Shown here piece by piece: positions 7,584 to 17,151 of a stretch of DNA of 64,000 nt (positions are counted from its first letter, which is position 1; every line of letters starts with the position of its first letter). This DNA comes from Pseudomonas anatoliensis. Lineage in GTDB: Bacteria > Pseudomonadota > Gammaproteobacteria > Pseudomonadales > Pseudomonadaceae. The notes beneath the pieces are model-generated. The model ran no database searches. It was not told the DNA's origin and saw only the letters and a program-made list of their open reading frames with translations. The stretch is taken from positions 868,001-932,000 of the forward strand of contig NZ_JACVHC010000001.1 in assembly GCF_017976235.1 (NCBI RefSeq). The letters are read 5' to 3'. The translations under genes and the position numbers were made by a program.

Positions 7584-8984
7584 GTGAAAACGTCGCGGGA
7601 AAACGACTTTGTTTATCAGGCTGTTTATCGCTACCTGACGTTACTGATCGAGGAAGCAGGGAGCGGCGCGGCAGGGCGCTTGCCATCCTTGCGGCAACTG
7701 GCTGATCGACTCAATGTGTCGATCTCGACCGTCCAGTACGCTTATTCGTTGCTGGAAAAGGAGGGCCGGGTTTATTCAATCGCCAAATCCGGTTATTACG
7801 CGCAAGCACTGCCCGCGCTGGACTTGCCCGAGTGTGGCAGGGATCTGCTCGAAACCGTCTACGTCAATGCCAAGCGACCGGGCATGTGTGTACTGAGCGC
7901 TGATGAGCCGGCTTCGCTGCAACCGCTGGACCGTCCTTTATTGATGCTTGAGCGGGAGTTGCTACGCCAGTATCCGCGACAGCCGCAAATACTGGTGCAG
8001 CCTTGCGGTGAGCTGGAGTTGCGCACCGTTCTGGCTGCGCGTTACACCTCATCGACGGTGAATTGCTGGCATGCCGATGACGTCTATATCGGCGCCGATT
8101 TGCGCGGGGTACTGGAAATTCTGATTTCGGTACTCGAGTTGCGTGGGGCCACCGTGGTGGTTGAGTCGCCGTGTGACTGGGTGATCCTGCGTCTGCTGGA
8201 GTCAGCCGAAGTGCGCGTGATCGAATTGCCGCTGCTCGCCGACGGGGTGATTGATCCGCAGCGCCTGGAGTCTTTGCTCAAGAACGAACCGGTACGACTG
8301 ATCCTGTTATCCTCAGCGTTGAGCATGCCCCACGGCAGCCTGCTATCTGCGCCCAATCGGCAGGCCATCGCCCATTTGCTCGGCTGTCATGGCACCTGGG
8401 TTCTGGAAAACGACTGCTACAGCGAACTCGATGAAGGGATCGAATCCCGACGCCTGCGCGACTGGCTGGACCCGGATCGCCTGCTGGTGTTTTCCACGTT
8501 CGAGAAGTTCATCGGTGCAGAGGCGCCTTTCGGTTTTATCCTGTCGCGCCATTGGCGCAGTGAGTTGCAACGCCATTTCCTGTTACGCGCGTTCAGCTTG
8601 TCGCTGATCCGCCAGAAAGCGATTGCGAGACTGCTGGGCGGCGGCCGGCTGGACCAGCATATGTCGGTACTGCGGCGGATGCTCAAGGAGCGACGGACGC
8701 AGTTGATCCAGTTATTGCGCGAGCGCCTGGGCGACTCGCTGCAGATTGTCGAGCCGCAGGGCGGGGCGACGGTCTGGGTAAGCTCGTTGCGTCCGGTGGA
8801 CATGGGGAATGTCTTTCAGCGCCTGCTCAAGCAACAGATCATCATCGCGCCAGGGGAGTTGTTCAGCCTGCAGGGTTTGCACGCGCACCATCTGCGCTTG
8901 AGCTCGTTGAGTCACGGGGACCACGATCTGGCCAATGTCGTCGGGCTGCTGGGCGACGCATTGCGTCTGGCACCCGAGGGTTAA
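7584..8984 (+). CDS. MocR-like GntR/aminotransferase transcriptional regulator
   Basis: A 466-residue fusion. Residues about 8-75 are a GntR-type winged helix (GRLPSLRQLADRLNVSISTV, then YSLLEKEGRV). The rest is a fold-type I aminotransferase-like domain with VVVESPCDWVILRLLESA and VLENDCYSELD. The segment STFEKFIGAEAPFGFIL carries Lys308 where the Schiff-base lysine of MocR proteins sits (usual form SFSKTLxPGLRxGY). PLP binding is therefore plausible, though the surrounding motif is divergent. The start is GTG 7584, since no in-frame ATG fits. MocR proteins commonly control vitamin B6, amino-acid or GABA-type genes. The target here may be the preceding unknown gene. Confidence 0.88.
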   Translation: MKTSRENDFVYQAVYRYLTLLIEEAGSGAAGRLPSLRQLADRLNVSISTVQYAYSLLEKEGRVYSIAKSGYYAQALPALDLPECGRDLLETVYVNAKRPGMCVLSADEPASLQPLDRPLLMLERELLRQYPRQPQILVQPCGELELRTVLAARYTSSTVNCWHADDVYIGADLRGVLEILISVLELRGATVVVESPCDWVILRLLESAEVRVIELPLLADGVIDPQRLESLLKNEPVRLILLSSALSMPHGSLLSAPNRQAIAHLLGCHGTWVLENDCYSELDEGIESRRLRDWLDPDRLLVFSTFEKFIGAEAPFGFILSRHWRSELQRHFLLRAFSLSLIRQKAIARLLGGGRLDQHMSVLRRMLKERRTQLIQLLRERLGDSLQIVEPQGGATVWVSSLRPVDMGNVFQRLLKQQIIIAPGELFSLQGLHAHHLRLSSLSHGDHDLANVVGLLGDALRLAPEG

Positions 8985-9089
8985 CGTTAAAAAACATCGG
9001 AAGTGTTCCGGATAGATCCCATCGCACTGCGGTCAAACTGCCAGTAAACTGCGCTCTATTCCTGAATCACTCTATTTCAGAGGTTTTGC

Positions 9090-10736
9090 ATGACACTCAG
9101 TCCTTTTGCGGGCAAACCGGCACCGGCAGAATTGTTGGTCGATATCCCGCGACTGGTAACGGCTTATTACACCGGCCAGCCTGACGCTTCCATTTCCACG
9201 CAGCGTGTGGCGTTTGGCACGTCGGGGCATCGGGGCAGTTCTTTCGACCTGAGTTTCAACGAATGGCACGTGCTGGCGATCAGTCAGGCGATCTGCCTGT
9301 ATCGCGAGGCCCAAGGGATCACCGGGCCGCTGTTTGTCGGCATCGACACCCACGCGTTGTCGACCCCCGCGGGTGCCAGCGCTCTGGAAGTGCTGGCGGC
9401 GAACGGTGTGACCGTGATGATCGCCGAAGGTGACGAGTACACGCCGACGCCGGCCATTTCCCATGCCATTCTTTGCTACAACCGCGGCCGTACTTCGGGC
9501 CTGGCCGATGGCATCGTCATCACGCCGTCGCACAATCCGCCACAAAGCGGTGGCTATAAATACAATCCAACAAATGGCGGGCCGGCCGACACCCATATCA
9601 CCAAGTGGATCGAAGCCAAGGCCAACGAACTGCTGGCGAATAAACTGGCTGGCGTGAAACGCATCAGCTACGAGCAGGCGCTCAAGGCAAGCACCACCCA
9701 TCGTCATGACTACGTGAATACTTACGTGGCTGATCTGATCAACGTGATCGACTTCGATGCCATTCGTGATGCGAAACTGCATCTGGGTGTCGATCCGCTG
9801 GGTGGAGCAGGGGTGCGCTACTGGTCGGCGATTGCCGAGCACTATCGTCTGGATCTGGACGTGGTGAACAAGCAAGTCGATCCAACCTTCCGTTTCATGA
9901 CCGTCGATTGGGATGGCCAGATTCGCATGGACCCATCATCGAGCCATGCGATGCAAGGCTTGATCGGTTTGAAGGAGCGTTTCGACGTGGCGTTTGCCTG
10001 CGATCCGGATCACGATCGCCACGGCATCGTGACTCCGTCCGGTGGCTTGCTCGCGCCGAACAACTATCTGGCGGTGTCCATCGATTATCTGTTCCAGAAC
10101 CGTCCGCAGTGGCGTGCCGATGCTGGTGTGGGTAAAACCGTGGTCAGCAGCGGTCTGATCGATCGCGTGGCCAAGCGCCTGGGGCGTCGTCTCTACGAAG
10201 TGCCGGTCGGTTTCAAATGGTTTGCGGACGGCTTGTTCGACGGTTCCCTGGGTTTTGGTGGCGAGGAAAGCGCCGGTGCATCGTTCCTGCGCAAGGACGG
10301 CGGTGTATGGAGCACCGACAAGGACGGTCTGATCCCGGCACTGCTCGCGGCAGAAATGACCGCTCGCACCGGACGCGATCCAAGCCAGGCCTATAAGGCG
10401 CTGACGGATGAACTGGGCGAGCCGTTCTCGGTGCGCGTAGACGCCAAGGCCAATCCGGAGCAGAAAGCGCTGCTGAGCAAGCTGTCGCCGGAGCAAGTCA
10501 CTTCGACCGAATTGGCGGGCGAGAAGATTCAAAGCATTCTCAGCCACGCACCGGGCAACGATCAGGCGATTGGCGGTTTGAAGGTGATGACCGAGAACGG
10601 CTGGTTTGCGGCGCGTCCGTCAGGCACCGAAGACATCTACAAGATCTACGCCGAAAGCTTCATCAGCGACGAACACCTCAAGCAATTGGTGGTTGAAGCG
10701 CAAGCTCTGGTGGATGGCGCCATTTCCAGCAAATAA
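9090..10736 (+). CDS. pgm: Alpha-D-glucose phosphate-specific phosphoglucomutase
   Basis: A 548-residue cytosolic enzyme that interconverts glucose 1-phosphate and glucose 6-phosphate, linking glycolysis to trehalose, glycogen and surface polysaccharide synthesis. The substrate loop FGTSGHRG is near residues 42-49. The phosphoserine loop ITPSHNPP has Ser147. The metal loop DPDHDRHG begins at Asp305, the sugar loop GGEESAGAS is near residue 390, and the phosphate-binding [12 protein letters not shown] is near the C-terminus. Length and order match the enterobacterial Pgm type. AGAGG lies seven bases before the ATG. It stands alone and ends at a strong terminator shared with the convergent pirin gene. 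Confidence 0.96.
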   Translation: MTLSPFAGKPAPAELLVDIPRLVTAYYTGQPDASISTQRVAFGTSGHRGSSFDLSFNEWHVLAISQAICLYREAQGITGPLFVGIDTHALSTPAGASALEVLAANGVTVMIAEGDEYTPTPAISHAILCYNRGRTSGLADGIVITPSHNPPQSGGYKYNPTNGGPADTHITKWIEAKANELLANKLAGVKRISYEQALKASTTHRHDYVNTYVADLINVIDFDAIRDAKLHLGVDPLGGAGVRYWSAIAEHYRLDLDVVNKQVDPTFRFMTVDWDGQIRMDPSSSHAMQGLIGLKERFDVAFACDPDHDRHGIVTPSGGLLAPNNYLAVSIDYLFQNRPQWRADAGVGKTVVSSGLIDRVAKRLGRRLYEVPVGFKWFADGLFDGSLGFGGEESAGASFLRKDGGVWSTDKDGLIPALLAAEMTARTGRDPSQAYKALTDELGEPFSVRVDAKANPEQKALLSKLSPEQVTSTELAGEKIQSILSHAPGNDQAIGGLKVMTENGWFAARPSGTEDIYKIYAESFISDEHLKQLVVEAQALVDGAISSK

Positions 10737-10759
10737 GCTGAAATCAGGGCTGCCGAGCC

Positions 10760-10797
10760 AAAAAAAGGGGCGATCATAGTGGTTGCCCCTTTTTTTG
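10760..10797. terminator. Bidirectional terminator between pgm and pirin gene
   Basis: AAAAAAAGGGGC at 10760-10771 and GCCCCTTTTTTT at 10785-10796 form a stem with A and T tracts on either side. This suits termination of both convergent genes. Confidence 0.85.
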
Positions 10798-10812
10798 CCT
10801 GCAATCAGGCGA

Positions 10813-11508
10813 TCAAGCCAGATCCACCAACACAATCTCACTGTCTTCAATCGCAGTAACGTTCAGCACCTGCTCGTGCGCAACCGCCACGCCGTCTCGA
10901 GCTTGTGCGCGCAAGCCGTTGACTTCAATCACACCCGTAGCCGGTACCAGATAGGCGCGGCGTCCTTCGTCGAGACGATATTCCGCCGTTTCCCCAGCCT
11001 TGATGTTCGCTGCCACCAAGCGTGCATCGGCGCGGATACGCAGGCTCTGATCATCGCCATCCTTACCGCTGGCAAGTGTCACAAACCCTTCACGCTGACC
11101 TTTGGGAAAGGGTTTTGCACCCCAGGACGGCGGGGCACCGGTTTCGGTGGGCAGGATCCAGATCTGGAAGATTTTGGAGTCCTGGGCTTCGAGGTTGTAT
11201 TCACTGTGCGCGATACCAGTGCCGGCACTCATGACTTGCACGTCGCCAGCCTCGGTGCGGCCCTTGTTGCCGAGGTTGTCCTGATGAGTAATCGCACCTT
11301 CGCGCACGTAGGTGATGATTTCCATGTCGCGGTGCGGGTGCTGCGGAAAACCGCTGCCCGCGGCGATTACGTCATCGTTCCACACCCGTAGATTGCCCCA
11401 GCTCATGCGCTGTGGGTCGTAGTACTCGGCGAACGAAAAATGGTGATGGGCATCCAACCAGCCATGATGGGCGCCGCCCAGTGTGTTGAAAGGTCTGAGT
11501 TCAAGCAT
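10813..11508 (-). CDS. Pirin family protein (quercetin 2,3-dioxygenase-like bicupin)
   Basis: A 231-residue YhaK/pirin-type bicupin. The N-terminal cupin has the metal ligands His57, His59 (FPQHPHRDME), His101 and Glu103 (TGIAHSEYN), the same spacing as in characterised pirins. The FQIWILPTETGAPPSW region joins it to the degenerate C-terminal cupin. Some members show quercetin dioxygenase activity in vitro and others act as redox-responsive co-regulators. The physiological substrate is unknown. GAGGAG lies just upstream of the ATG. It is monocistronic and convergent with pgm. Confidence 0.92.
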   Translation of the reverse strand: MLELRPFNTLGGAHHGWLDAHHHFSFAEYYDPQRMSWGNLRVWNDDVIAAGSGFPQHPHRDMEIITYVREGAITHQDNLGNKGRTEAGDVQVMSAGTGIAHSEYNLEAQDSKIFQIWILPTETGAPPSWGAKPFPKGQREGFVTLASGKDGDDQSLRIRADARLVAANIKAGETAEYRLDEGRRAYLVPATGVIEVNGLRAQARDGVAVAHEQVLNVTAIEDSEIVLVDLA

Positions 11509-11785
11509 GATCGTCTCCTCAAAAGGTTAATGACGGGGCGCGGTGACTGCGCCCGGCCCAATACCGGTGGTTTATGACGGCGATCATCTATCAGCCAAGT
11601 ATCGATAAAAAGCGTAAAAAGTGCGGCATCAGCATCGAATAAGTCGATCAAAAAAAAATCGAAAATTTCTCACTCCACCTTCAGTTCATCGCCTAAACCA
11701 ATGAAGCGTAAGCATTTCGCTAGAACTCAGCGTTAAATAAAGACACCATAGCCCTCAACAGCCTTACCCACTGGAGCCCGTCAGC

Positions 11786-14260
11786 GTGGCGCAACAAACC
11801 CCCGATCTTCCTCCCGAACTTCGTCCATTGGCCGAGATGCCGTGGTTCAAACGTATGGCCGCACGTTTCTTCGGCCACGGTTTGACGCGTTTGCGCGCGC
11901 AACACCGTGCTTCGTGGCTACATGGTCAGGCGGACGGCTTCCGTAGCGGTCATACCGCGGGTGTCGAGTACGGGTATAAAGAGGGCAAGCTCGAGGGGTT
12001 TGAAGAAGGCCGGCAAGTGTTGCTGATCCGCGACAGCCGCAACACCGAACATCGTCCGCCAAGCGTGGATAACCACCTGTTCGACGACTGGCGTCTGCCG
12101 CTCACTGCGGAGCTGAAGAAGCGCATCAAGGCTGATGTCGCGCGTTTACTCCCCGCACACGCTCAGCCAAGCACTGCGCAGTGGAAGATGATTTTCAGCG
12201 ATACGCCATCGACTTCCGTGGTGGCCGGCGCCGGAGCGGGCAAGTCGACCACGCTGGTGCTGCGCATTCTATTGCTGACTCACTATCTGGGCTTTGAGCT
12301 CGATTCGATGACCGTGGTGACCTTCACCCGCGAGTCGCGCAAGGACTTCATCAACAAACTGATCGAGCTGTTTGCGCTTTGGGGACGAGCGCTGAGCCTG
12401 AAACAGGCGCGGGAACTGGTGCGAACCTTCCACTCGCGAATCCTGCCAATGGTGCGCAGCCTCGCGGGTTTCGAACGTTTGCAGGCTTTCGAGAACCTCA
12501 GCCATCGAGCGCCCGGCGCTGACGAGGAGGTCGACAGCAATCCGTTCGATCTGCGTATCAACGACGCGCAGCGCCAACAGCTCAATGCCTGCTATCACCG
12601 CTTGTTCACTCAGGACGAACGTTTCCGCCAACTGATTCAGCCGATGTCCAAGGCCGGGTTGCAGCTCAAGGAGCTGGAGCGTGATCACCCTGATGTGCAG
12701 AAGCGCATGGCTGTCACCGAGCTGGCGGCCAAACGCGATGAAGAACTGTGCGATGCCATCGAAGATCTGTGGTTCGGCGCCGGTGCCTGGCCTATCAAAG
12801 GCATTGAGCCAAACCGCCAGACCTTCGAAATCAACGGCGCTAAATTCCACTGCCATGGCTACATTCCAAGCCTCGACGCGTGGGTCGTGCTCGGTTTCGA
12901 TCCCCGGGAAAACGCGCAGCTGAGCCGACCCAATGCGAAGCTTTCGATACGTGCAGAATGGGCAGTCAAGCGCACCCTGTTTCAAGCTTTCTGTCGTAAG
13001 CCATTGATATGGATAGATAGTTACGAGTCGTCAAAGCGGGTTTTGGCGACATTGGCGGGCGATGCCAGTGCTGGCCCGGGCTTCGACTACAAGGTTAAAG
13101 GCGAACTCGCTTCAGCGCCGTTGCTCGACTGTTTTGTCGCCGCGGCCGGTTTTATCGAGAACCTGGGGCTGGACGTGCCGGACGCTGTTGGCCGCATGAG
13201 TTTCGCCAAAGATGACCCCGACCGGTTTTTCTTTGAGGCGTTGAGCCTGTTTTGGCGCGCCCTGGAAGATCATCTGCTCGACCAGAAACCCCCGATCATG
13301 ACCTACAACCGCATGTTCGCGCTGTTCAGCGAGCACTCGCCGGAAAACCTCAAACTGCTCAGCGATGAACTGCTGCGACCGATGTCGCACCTGATGATCG
13401 ATGAGTTTCAGGACGTTTCGCCACAGATCGTTTCGTGGATACGCGCGAGCCTCTCGGAGATTCGCAGCCGTGGGCCGGCCATGCATGTCGGGCGAGGCGC
13501 GCAGCGCTCGTCGCTGCTATGTGTGGGGGATGACTGGCAATCGATTTATGGCTGGCGCGGCAGTTCACCGAGCTATTTCATGGAGTTCAACAAGGAATTC
13601 CCGTCGCCGAGCACCACGCGTGTGATGCTCAGCGACAACTATCGCAGTCATCAGCACATCATCGATGCGGCGGAACACATCGTACGTGCCGCGCCGGCGA
13701 TCCCCGGCAAGAAGGCCAAGGCGAGCGGTGAGCCCAAGCCATTGCAGCCGGTCAACGTGCTGGAGCGCGACGATCAGGCACTGGGCGAGCGCCTTGCAGA
13801 GCACTATCGACAAGGACATTCAATCTTGATGCTTTATCGAAAAAGCAGCGATAAGTTATTGATTGAGCAGCATATTCAGTCTGTAGTTAATGTTGATTCT
13901 AGCTTGCCGTACGAAGCTCGCCGCTTGAGACAACTGACCTATCACAGCGCCAAGGGTCTGCAGGCAGACGCGGTGTTTCTGCTGGGTGACTGTCAGCACC
14001 TGACCAGTTCCCCCTACAAAAATCAGGTGTATCGCATGGCCGGATTGGGCAAAACCGGTGACAGTGAGCCGTACGACAGCGCGCAAAAGGACGAAATTTT
14101 ACGCCTGGCGTACGTAGGGATTACCCGCGCGGTCAGCCACTGTTACTGGTATGTCGATCCGCAGGAAGCGCAAGCGGTGAACATGCCCAAAGCGTCCGAC
14201 CGCGTGGCGAAAGGCAAACCGTTCTTCGCTGATCATCGAGCGGAAAAGCAAACCGCGTGA
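11786..14260 (+). CDS. UvrD/Rep-type (superfamily 1) DNA helicase with N-terminal glycine-repeat helix
   Basis: An 824-residue SF1 helicase. Walker A is AGAGAGKST with Lys153, motif Ia is TVVTFTRESRKDF, and Walker B is MIDEFQD with Asp539-Glu540. Motif III is GDDWQSIYGWRG. Motif V is LTYHSAKGLQADAVFLLGD and motif VI is YVGITRA near residue 778. A long insertion separates motif Ia from motif II. Residues 47-75 carry glycine at every fourth position (47, 51, 55, 59, 63, 67, 71, 75), a GxxxG ladder not expected in helicases. The start is GTG 11786 with GGAG upstream. It is most like DNA helicase IV-type enzymes but is not a standard UvrD, Rep or HelD. It is followed by a terminator. Confidence 0.9.
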   Translation: MAQQTPDLPPELRPLAEMPWFKRMAARFFGHGLTRLRAQHRASWLHGQADGFRSGHTAGVEYGYKEGKLEGFEEGRQVLLIRDSRNTEHRPPSVDNHLFDDWRLPLTAELKKRIKADVARLLPAHAQPSTAQWKMIFSDTPSTSVVAGAGAGKSTTLVLRILLLTHYLGFELDSMTVVTFTRESRKDFINKLIELFALWGRALSLKQARELVRTFHSRILPMVRSLAGFERLQAFENLSHRAPGADEEVDSNPFDLRINDAQRQQLNACYHRLFTQDERFRQLIQPMSKAGLQLKELERDHPDVQKRMAVTELAAKRDEELCDAIEDLWFGAGAWPIKGIEPNRQTFEINGAKFHCHGYIPSLDAWVVLGFDPRENAQLSRPNAKLSIRAEWAVKRTLFQAFCRKPLIWIDSYESSKRVLATLAGDASAGPGFDYKVKGELASAPLLDCFVAAAGFIENLGLDVPDAVGRMSFAKDDPDRFFFEALSLFWRALEDHLLDQKPPIMTYNRMFALFSEHSPENLKLLSDELLRPMSHLMIDEFQDVSPQIVSWIRASLSEIRSRGPAMHVGRGAQRSSLLCVGDDWQSIYGWRGSSPSYFMEFNKEFPSPSTTRVMLSDNYRSHQHIIDAAEHIVRAAPAIPGKKAKASGEPKPLQPVNVLERDDQALGERLAEHYRQGHSILMLYRKSSDKLLIEQHIQSVVNVDSSLPYEARRLRQLTYHSAKGLQADAVFLLGDCQHLTSSPYKNQVYRMAGLGKTGDSEPYDSAQKDEILRLAYVGITRAVSHCYWYVDPQEAQAVNMPKASDRVAKGKPFFADHRAEKQTA

Positions 14261-14265
14261 CTCAC

Positions 14266-14296
14266 AAAAAAGCCCGCATCAATGCGGGCTTTTTGT
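14266..14296 (+). terminator. Rho-independent terminator after the UvrD-type helicase
   Basis: AAAAAAGCCCGCAT at 14266-14279 and ATGCGGGCTTTTT from 14282 form a perfect GC stem followed by Ts. It also has the leading A tract that suits the convergent DUF1652-like gene. Confidence 0.9.
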
Positions 14297-14310
14297 TGTA
14301 AATCAAACAG

Positions 14311-14583
14311 TTATGCGTAATTCCTGAGAGACTCTGGAGGTATGAAAGCGTCCAGCTCATCCTCCACAGCCTCGATAATTCGCTCGACGTCTGCCGCATT
14401 CATTACTGTTGCGCACGGGATGCCAGCGATGGCGATCATGGTTTCACCACTGGCTCGATCAAACAATCGGGCAATCATGCTGCCCGGTGCATCCATCGTT
14501 GCCTCGAAACCCATGGGATGAAAATGCCAGCGCATCAGCTGGCAGGCGTTGGGGAACGTGACTTTGCTTGACCCTTTATTCAT
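14311..14583 (-). CDS. DUF1652-like small protein
   Basis: A 90-residue cytosolic protein. The pattern is a helix (FPNACQLMRWHF), then P-x-G-F-E-A-T-M-D, SMIARLFDRASGETMIAIAGI, and a C-terminal helical stretch rich in acid residues (VERIIEAVEDELDAFI). It matches what I remember of the DUF1652 family common in Pseudomonas, whose function is unknown. The ATG at 14583 is supported by host-like codon use, with a weak AAGG site upstream. It is convergent with the helicase gene and shares its terminator region. Confidence 0.65.
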   Translation of the reverse strand: MNKGSSKVTFPNACQLMRWHFHPMGFEATMDAPGSMIARLFDRASGETMIAIAGIPCATVMNAADVERIIEAVEDELDAFIPPESLRNYA

Positions 14584-14846
14584 GTGTTGCCCGCCTTCTT
14601 CATCGAGCGCTTCCTTTAGCTCATGTTAGGTGGGAAGAGCCTTCATTGGCTCAACCGGTGACTGACATTAAAAGTAGCATCTCAATGTGAAATTCCTGTG
14701 AGAATTTTCAGTTCATTTTGCGATTGATTCGTATTTTTTGATGTAGGTCACGGCCTACGCATTCATCGCCAAAATGCCACCACGGATTAGTCATTGATGC
14801 CCGTGCCGAACTTGGGCAAGCTCGGTTCTTTTTCGCCGAGCTCCTT

Positions 14847-15662
14847 ATGCACGCCGACGACGACGGCCCCGCACAGACCCAGGCCACGACCGCCACGGTC
14901 ATGCGCTATCACTTGAGCTGGAAACACCGCGATCTGGACAGCGTCATGGCGCTGTATCACCCGGACATTCAATACAGCGATTTTTTCCAGAACCGCGTGC
15001 TCGGCCTCGACGAGTTGCGCGAGTACGTGCGTGTGAGCATGCCGCGTGAATCCGACGAAGCGCTTGAGCATTGCGACCGCATTCGCGTCGACGGCAACAC
15101 GGCGTTCATTCAGTACGAAGTGACCCTGCGCGGCGGTGAAGGACTGGTGTCGTTCCGCTCCAGCGAGGCGATCACGGTAAAAGACGGGCTGATCTGGCGC
15201 GTCAATGAATACGCCTCACTGGTGCGTGCGCAGGCCGGCAATACGACAGCGCCGAGCCAGCGCCCGGCCGTCAGTCGCCTGGGCCTGTCGCCGCGTCAAT
15301 TGAGTTTTATGGCCGACGATCTGCAGCAATACTTTGAACGTCAGCAACCGTATCTCGATCCGGAACTTGATCTGCAACGGGTCGCGAAAGAGTGCGGGTA
15401 CAGCCGCAATCAGATTTCCTACCTGCTTAATCAGGTGCTTGGGCAAAGTTTCTACCGCTACGTCAACCACGCGCGACTGCAACATCTGCTCAAGTCACTG
15501 GACGATGCCGTGCCGCCAGTGCGCATCGATGAGTTGGCGTTCGCCGCTGGTTTCAATTCGCTCTCGGCTTTCTATAGCTGTTTTCGGCAACATACCGGCC
15601 AGTCACCCAAGGCCTACGTTAAACAAATTTCTTTGCGGACACGCGCGCAAGACATTCCCTGA
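14847..15662 (+). CDS. SnoaL-like domain fused to AraC-type DNA-binding domain
   Basis: A 271-residue fusion. Residues about 15-130 are an NTF2/SnoaL-like alpha+beta barrel (HLSWKHRDLDSVMALYHPDI, then YEVTLRGGEGLVSFRSSEAI). Residues about 165-265 are an AraC-family tandem helix-turn-helix (DLQRVAKECGYSRNQISYLL, later FAAGFNSLSAFYSCFRQHTG). The SnoaL domain may sense a small ligand in place of the usual cupin. It is the first of four co-oriented genes. The amine oxidase gene begins about 50 bases later, so it is probably the operon's own regulator. The ribosome site is weak and the frame is open upstream of the ATG without a clear better start. Confidence 0.87.
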   Translation: MHADDDGPAQTQATTATVMRYHLSWKHRDLDSVMALYHPDIQYSDFFQNRVLGLDELREYVRVSMPRESDEALEHCDRIRVDGNTAFIQYEVTLRGGEGLVSFRSSEAITVKDGLIWRVNEYASLVRAQAGNTTAPSQRPAVSRLGLSPRQLSFMADDLQQYFERQQPYLDPELDLQRVAKECGYSRNQISYLLNQVLGQSFYRYVNHARLQHLLKSLDDAVPPVRIDELAFAAGFNSLSAFYSCFRQHTGQSPKAYVKQISLRTRAQDIP

Positions 15663-15714
15663 GCTTGCGCAATAGGATCAACGCCATCGAAGGTTTTCAG
15701 TGGCGGAGTCTTGC

Positions 15715-17121
15715 ATGCCAGCGTGGCGCACTATCAGTTTGTGGATGGATCAACTCGACGAGCCGCTGATCGCGCGGCCCGAGCTTGAGCGGGATCTGGA
15801 CGTCGACGTGGCAATCATCGGCGCCGGTTACACCGGGCTGTGGACGGCGTACTACCTGAAAAAGCACGCGCCGGGCCTGAATGTCGCGATTATCGAGGCA
15901 CAAACCGCCGGGTTTGGCGCATCCGGGCGCAACGGCGGCTGGCTGATGGGTAATCTGCTTGGCGAGGATCGTTTGCTCGCCGGCCTGTCCCCCGAGCAGC
16001 GCCGCGCGTCGTTTGATCTGCTGCACAGCATTCCTGATGAAGTGGAAGTCGTCCTCGAACGTGAGGGTATCGACTGCGATTACCGCAAGGGCGGCGTGCT
16101 GTACTGCGCGGCGCGATATCCGGAACAGGAAGCCACGCTGCGCGAATATCTGGCCAAACTCCACGCCCAGGGCCTGACCGACGACGATTACCGCTGGCTC
16201 AGCCCCGAGCAGTTGGCGCAGCAGATTCGTGTCGCCAAACCTTACGGTGGCATCTATGCCCCGCATGTGGCGACTATTCACCCGGCCAAACTGGTGCGCA
16301 GCCTGGCGCGCACCGTACAAGGCATGGGCGTGAAGATTTACGAAAACAGCCCCGTTACGCACTGGCAGTCGGGCAGCTTGCGCACTGCCAAAGCCCATGT
16401 GCGCAGTCGCTGGATCGTGCCGGCGGTGGAAGGTTATTCGGTGACATTGCCACCTCTGGGGCGCTACCAATTGCCGGTGCAAAGCCTGATCGTCGCCACT
16501 GAGCCGCTGTCCGCCGCTACCTGGGACGAGATCGGCCTCAGCCGCGGCCAGGCGTTCAGCGAATTCAGTCGCCAGGTCACCTATGGCCAGCGCAGTGCCG
16601 ACAACCGTCTGATTTTCGGCGCCCGTGGTGGTTATCAATTCGCTGGCAAGCTGCGCCACAACTTTGATCTGACCCGCGATGAAGTGGAGCTGCGTCGCTA
16701 TCTGTTCGGTGAGCTGTTCCCGCAACTGAAAAATGTGCAGATCACCCACGCGTGGGGCGGCAACCTCGGCATGTCCCGACACTTCAAGCCGCACATGCTT
16801 TGCGATCGGGCCAACGGTATTGCACTGGCCGGCGGCTATGGCGGGGAGGGCGTCGGTGCCAGCAACCTCGGCGGTCGTACCCTGGCCGATCTGATCCTTG
16901 AGCGCGACAGCGAACTGGTTCACCAGCCGTGGGTGCTGCCGGACGGCGGGATTCATGCGCTGCGTGCCTGGGAGCCGGAACCGTGCCGCTGGCTTGGCTA
17001 CAACGCGATCATCAAAAGCTTTGTCCACGAAGATCAGACTCTGGCCAACCCGGCGACTGCGCCATGGCGGCGCAAACTCGCCAGCCAGGTGGCCGGGTTC
17101 ATGGAAGGTTTCATGCACTGA
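15715..17121 (+). CDS. FAD-dependent amine oxidase (DAO family, gamma-glutamylputrescine oxidase-like)
   Basis: A 468-residue DAO-fold flavoenzyme. The dinucleotide motif VDVAIIGAGYTGLWTAYYL is near residue 33 and EAQTAGFGASGRNGGWLMG follows, with the classic FAD-contact SGRNGG. The C-terminal GGYGGEGVGASNLGGRTLAD closes the FAD site. It resembles PuuB/OrdL enzymes that oxidise gamma-glutamylated or free amines with release of aldehyde, ammonia and peroxide. The frame is open from GTG 15700. ATG 15715 is chosen because GGAG is six bases upstream. A PotF-like binding protein downstream supports a polyamine substrate. Confidence 0.88.
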   Translation: MPAWRTISLWMDQLDEPLIARPELERDLDVDVAIIGAGYTGLWTAYYLKKHAPGLNVAIIEAQTAGFGASGRNGGWLMGNLLGEDRLLAGLSPEQRRASFDLLHSIPDEVEVVLEREGIDCDYRKGGVLYCAARYPEQEATLREYLAKLHAQGLTDDDYRWLSPEQLAQQIRVAKPYGGIYAPHVATIHPAKLVRSLARTVQGMGVKIYENSPVTHWQSGSLRTAKAHVRSRWIVPAVEGYSVTLPPLGRYQLPVQSLIVATEPLSAATWDEIGLSRGQAFSEFSRQVTYGQRSADNRLIFGARGGYQFAGKLRHNFDLTRDEVELRRYLFGELFPQLKNVQITHAWGGNLGMSRHFKPHMLCDRANGIALAGGYGGEGVGASNLGGRTLADLILERDSELVHQPWVLPDGGIHALRAWEPEPCRWLGYNAIIKSFVHEDQTLANPATAPWRRKLASQVAGFMEGFMH

Positions 17122-17151
17122 CAGTTGTTTATTCACAAGACAGGTAACGCC

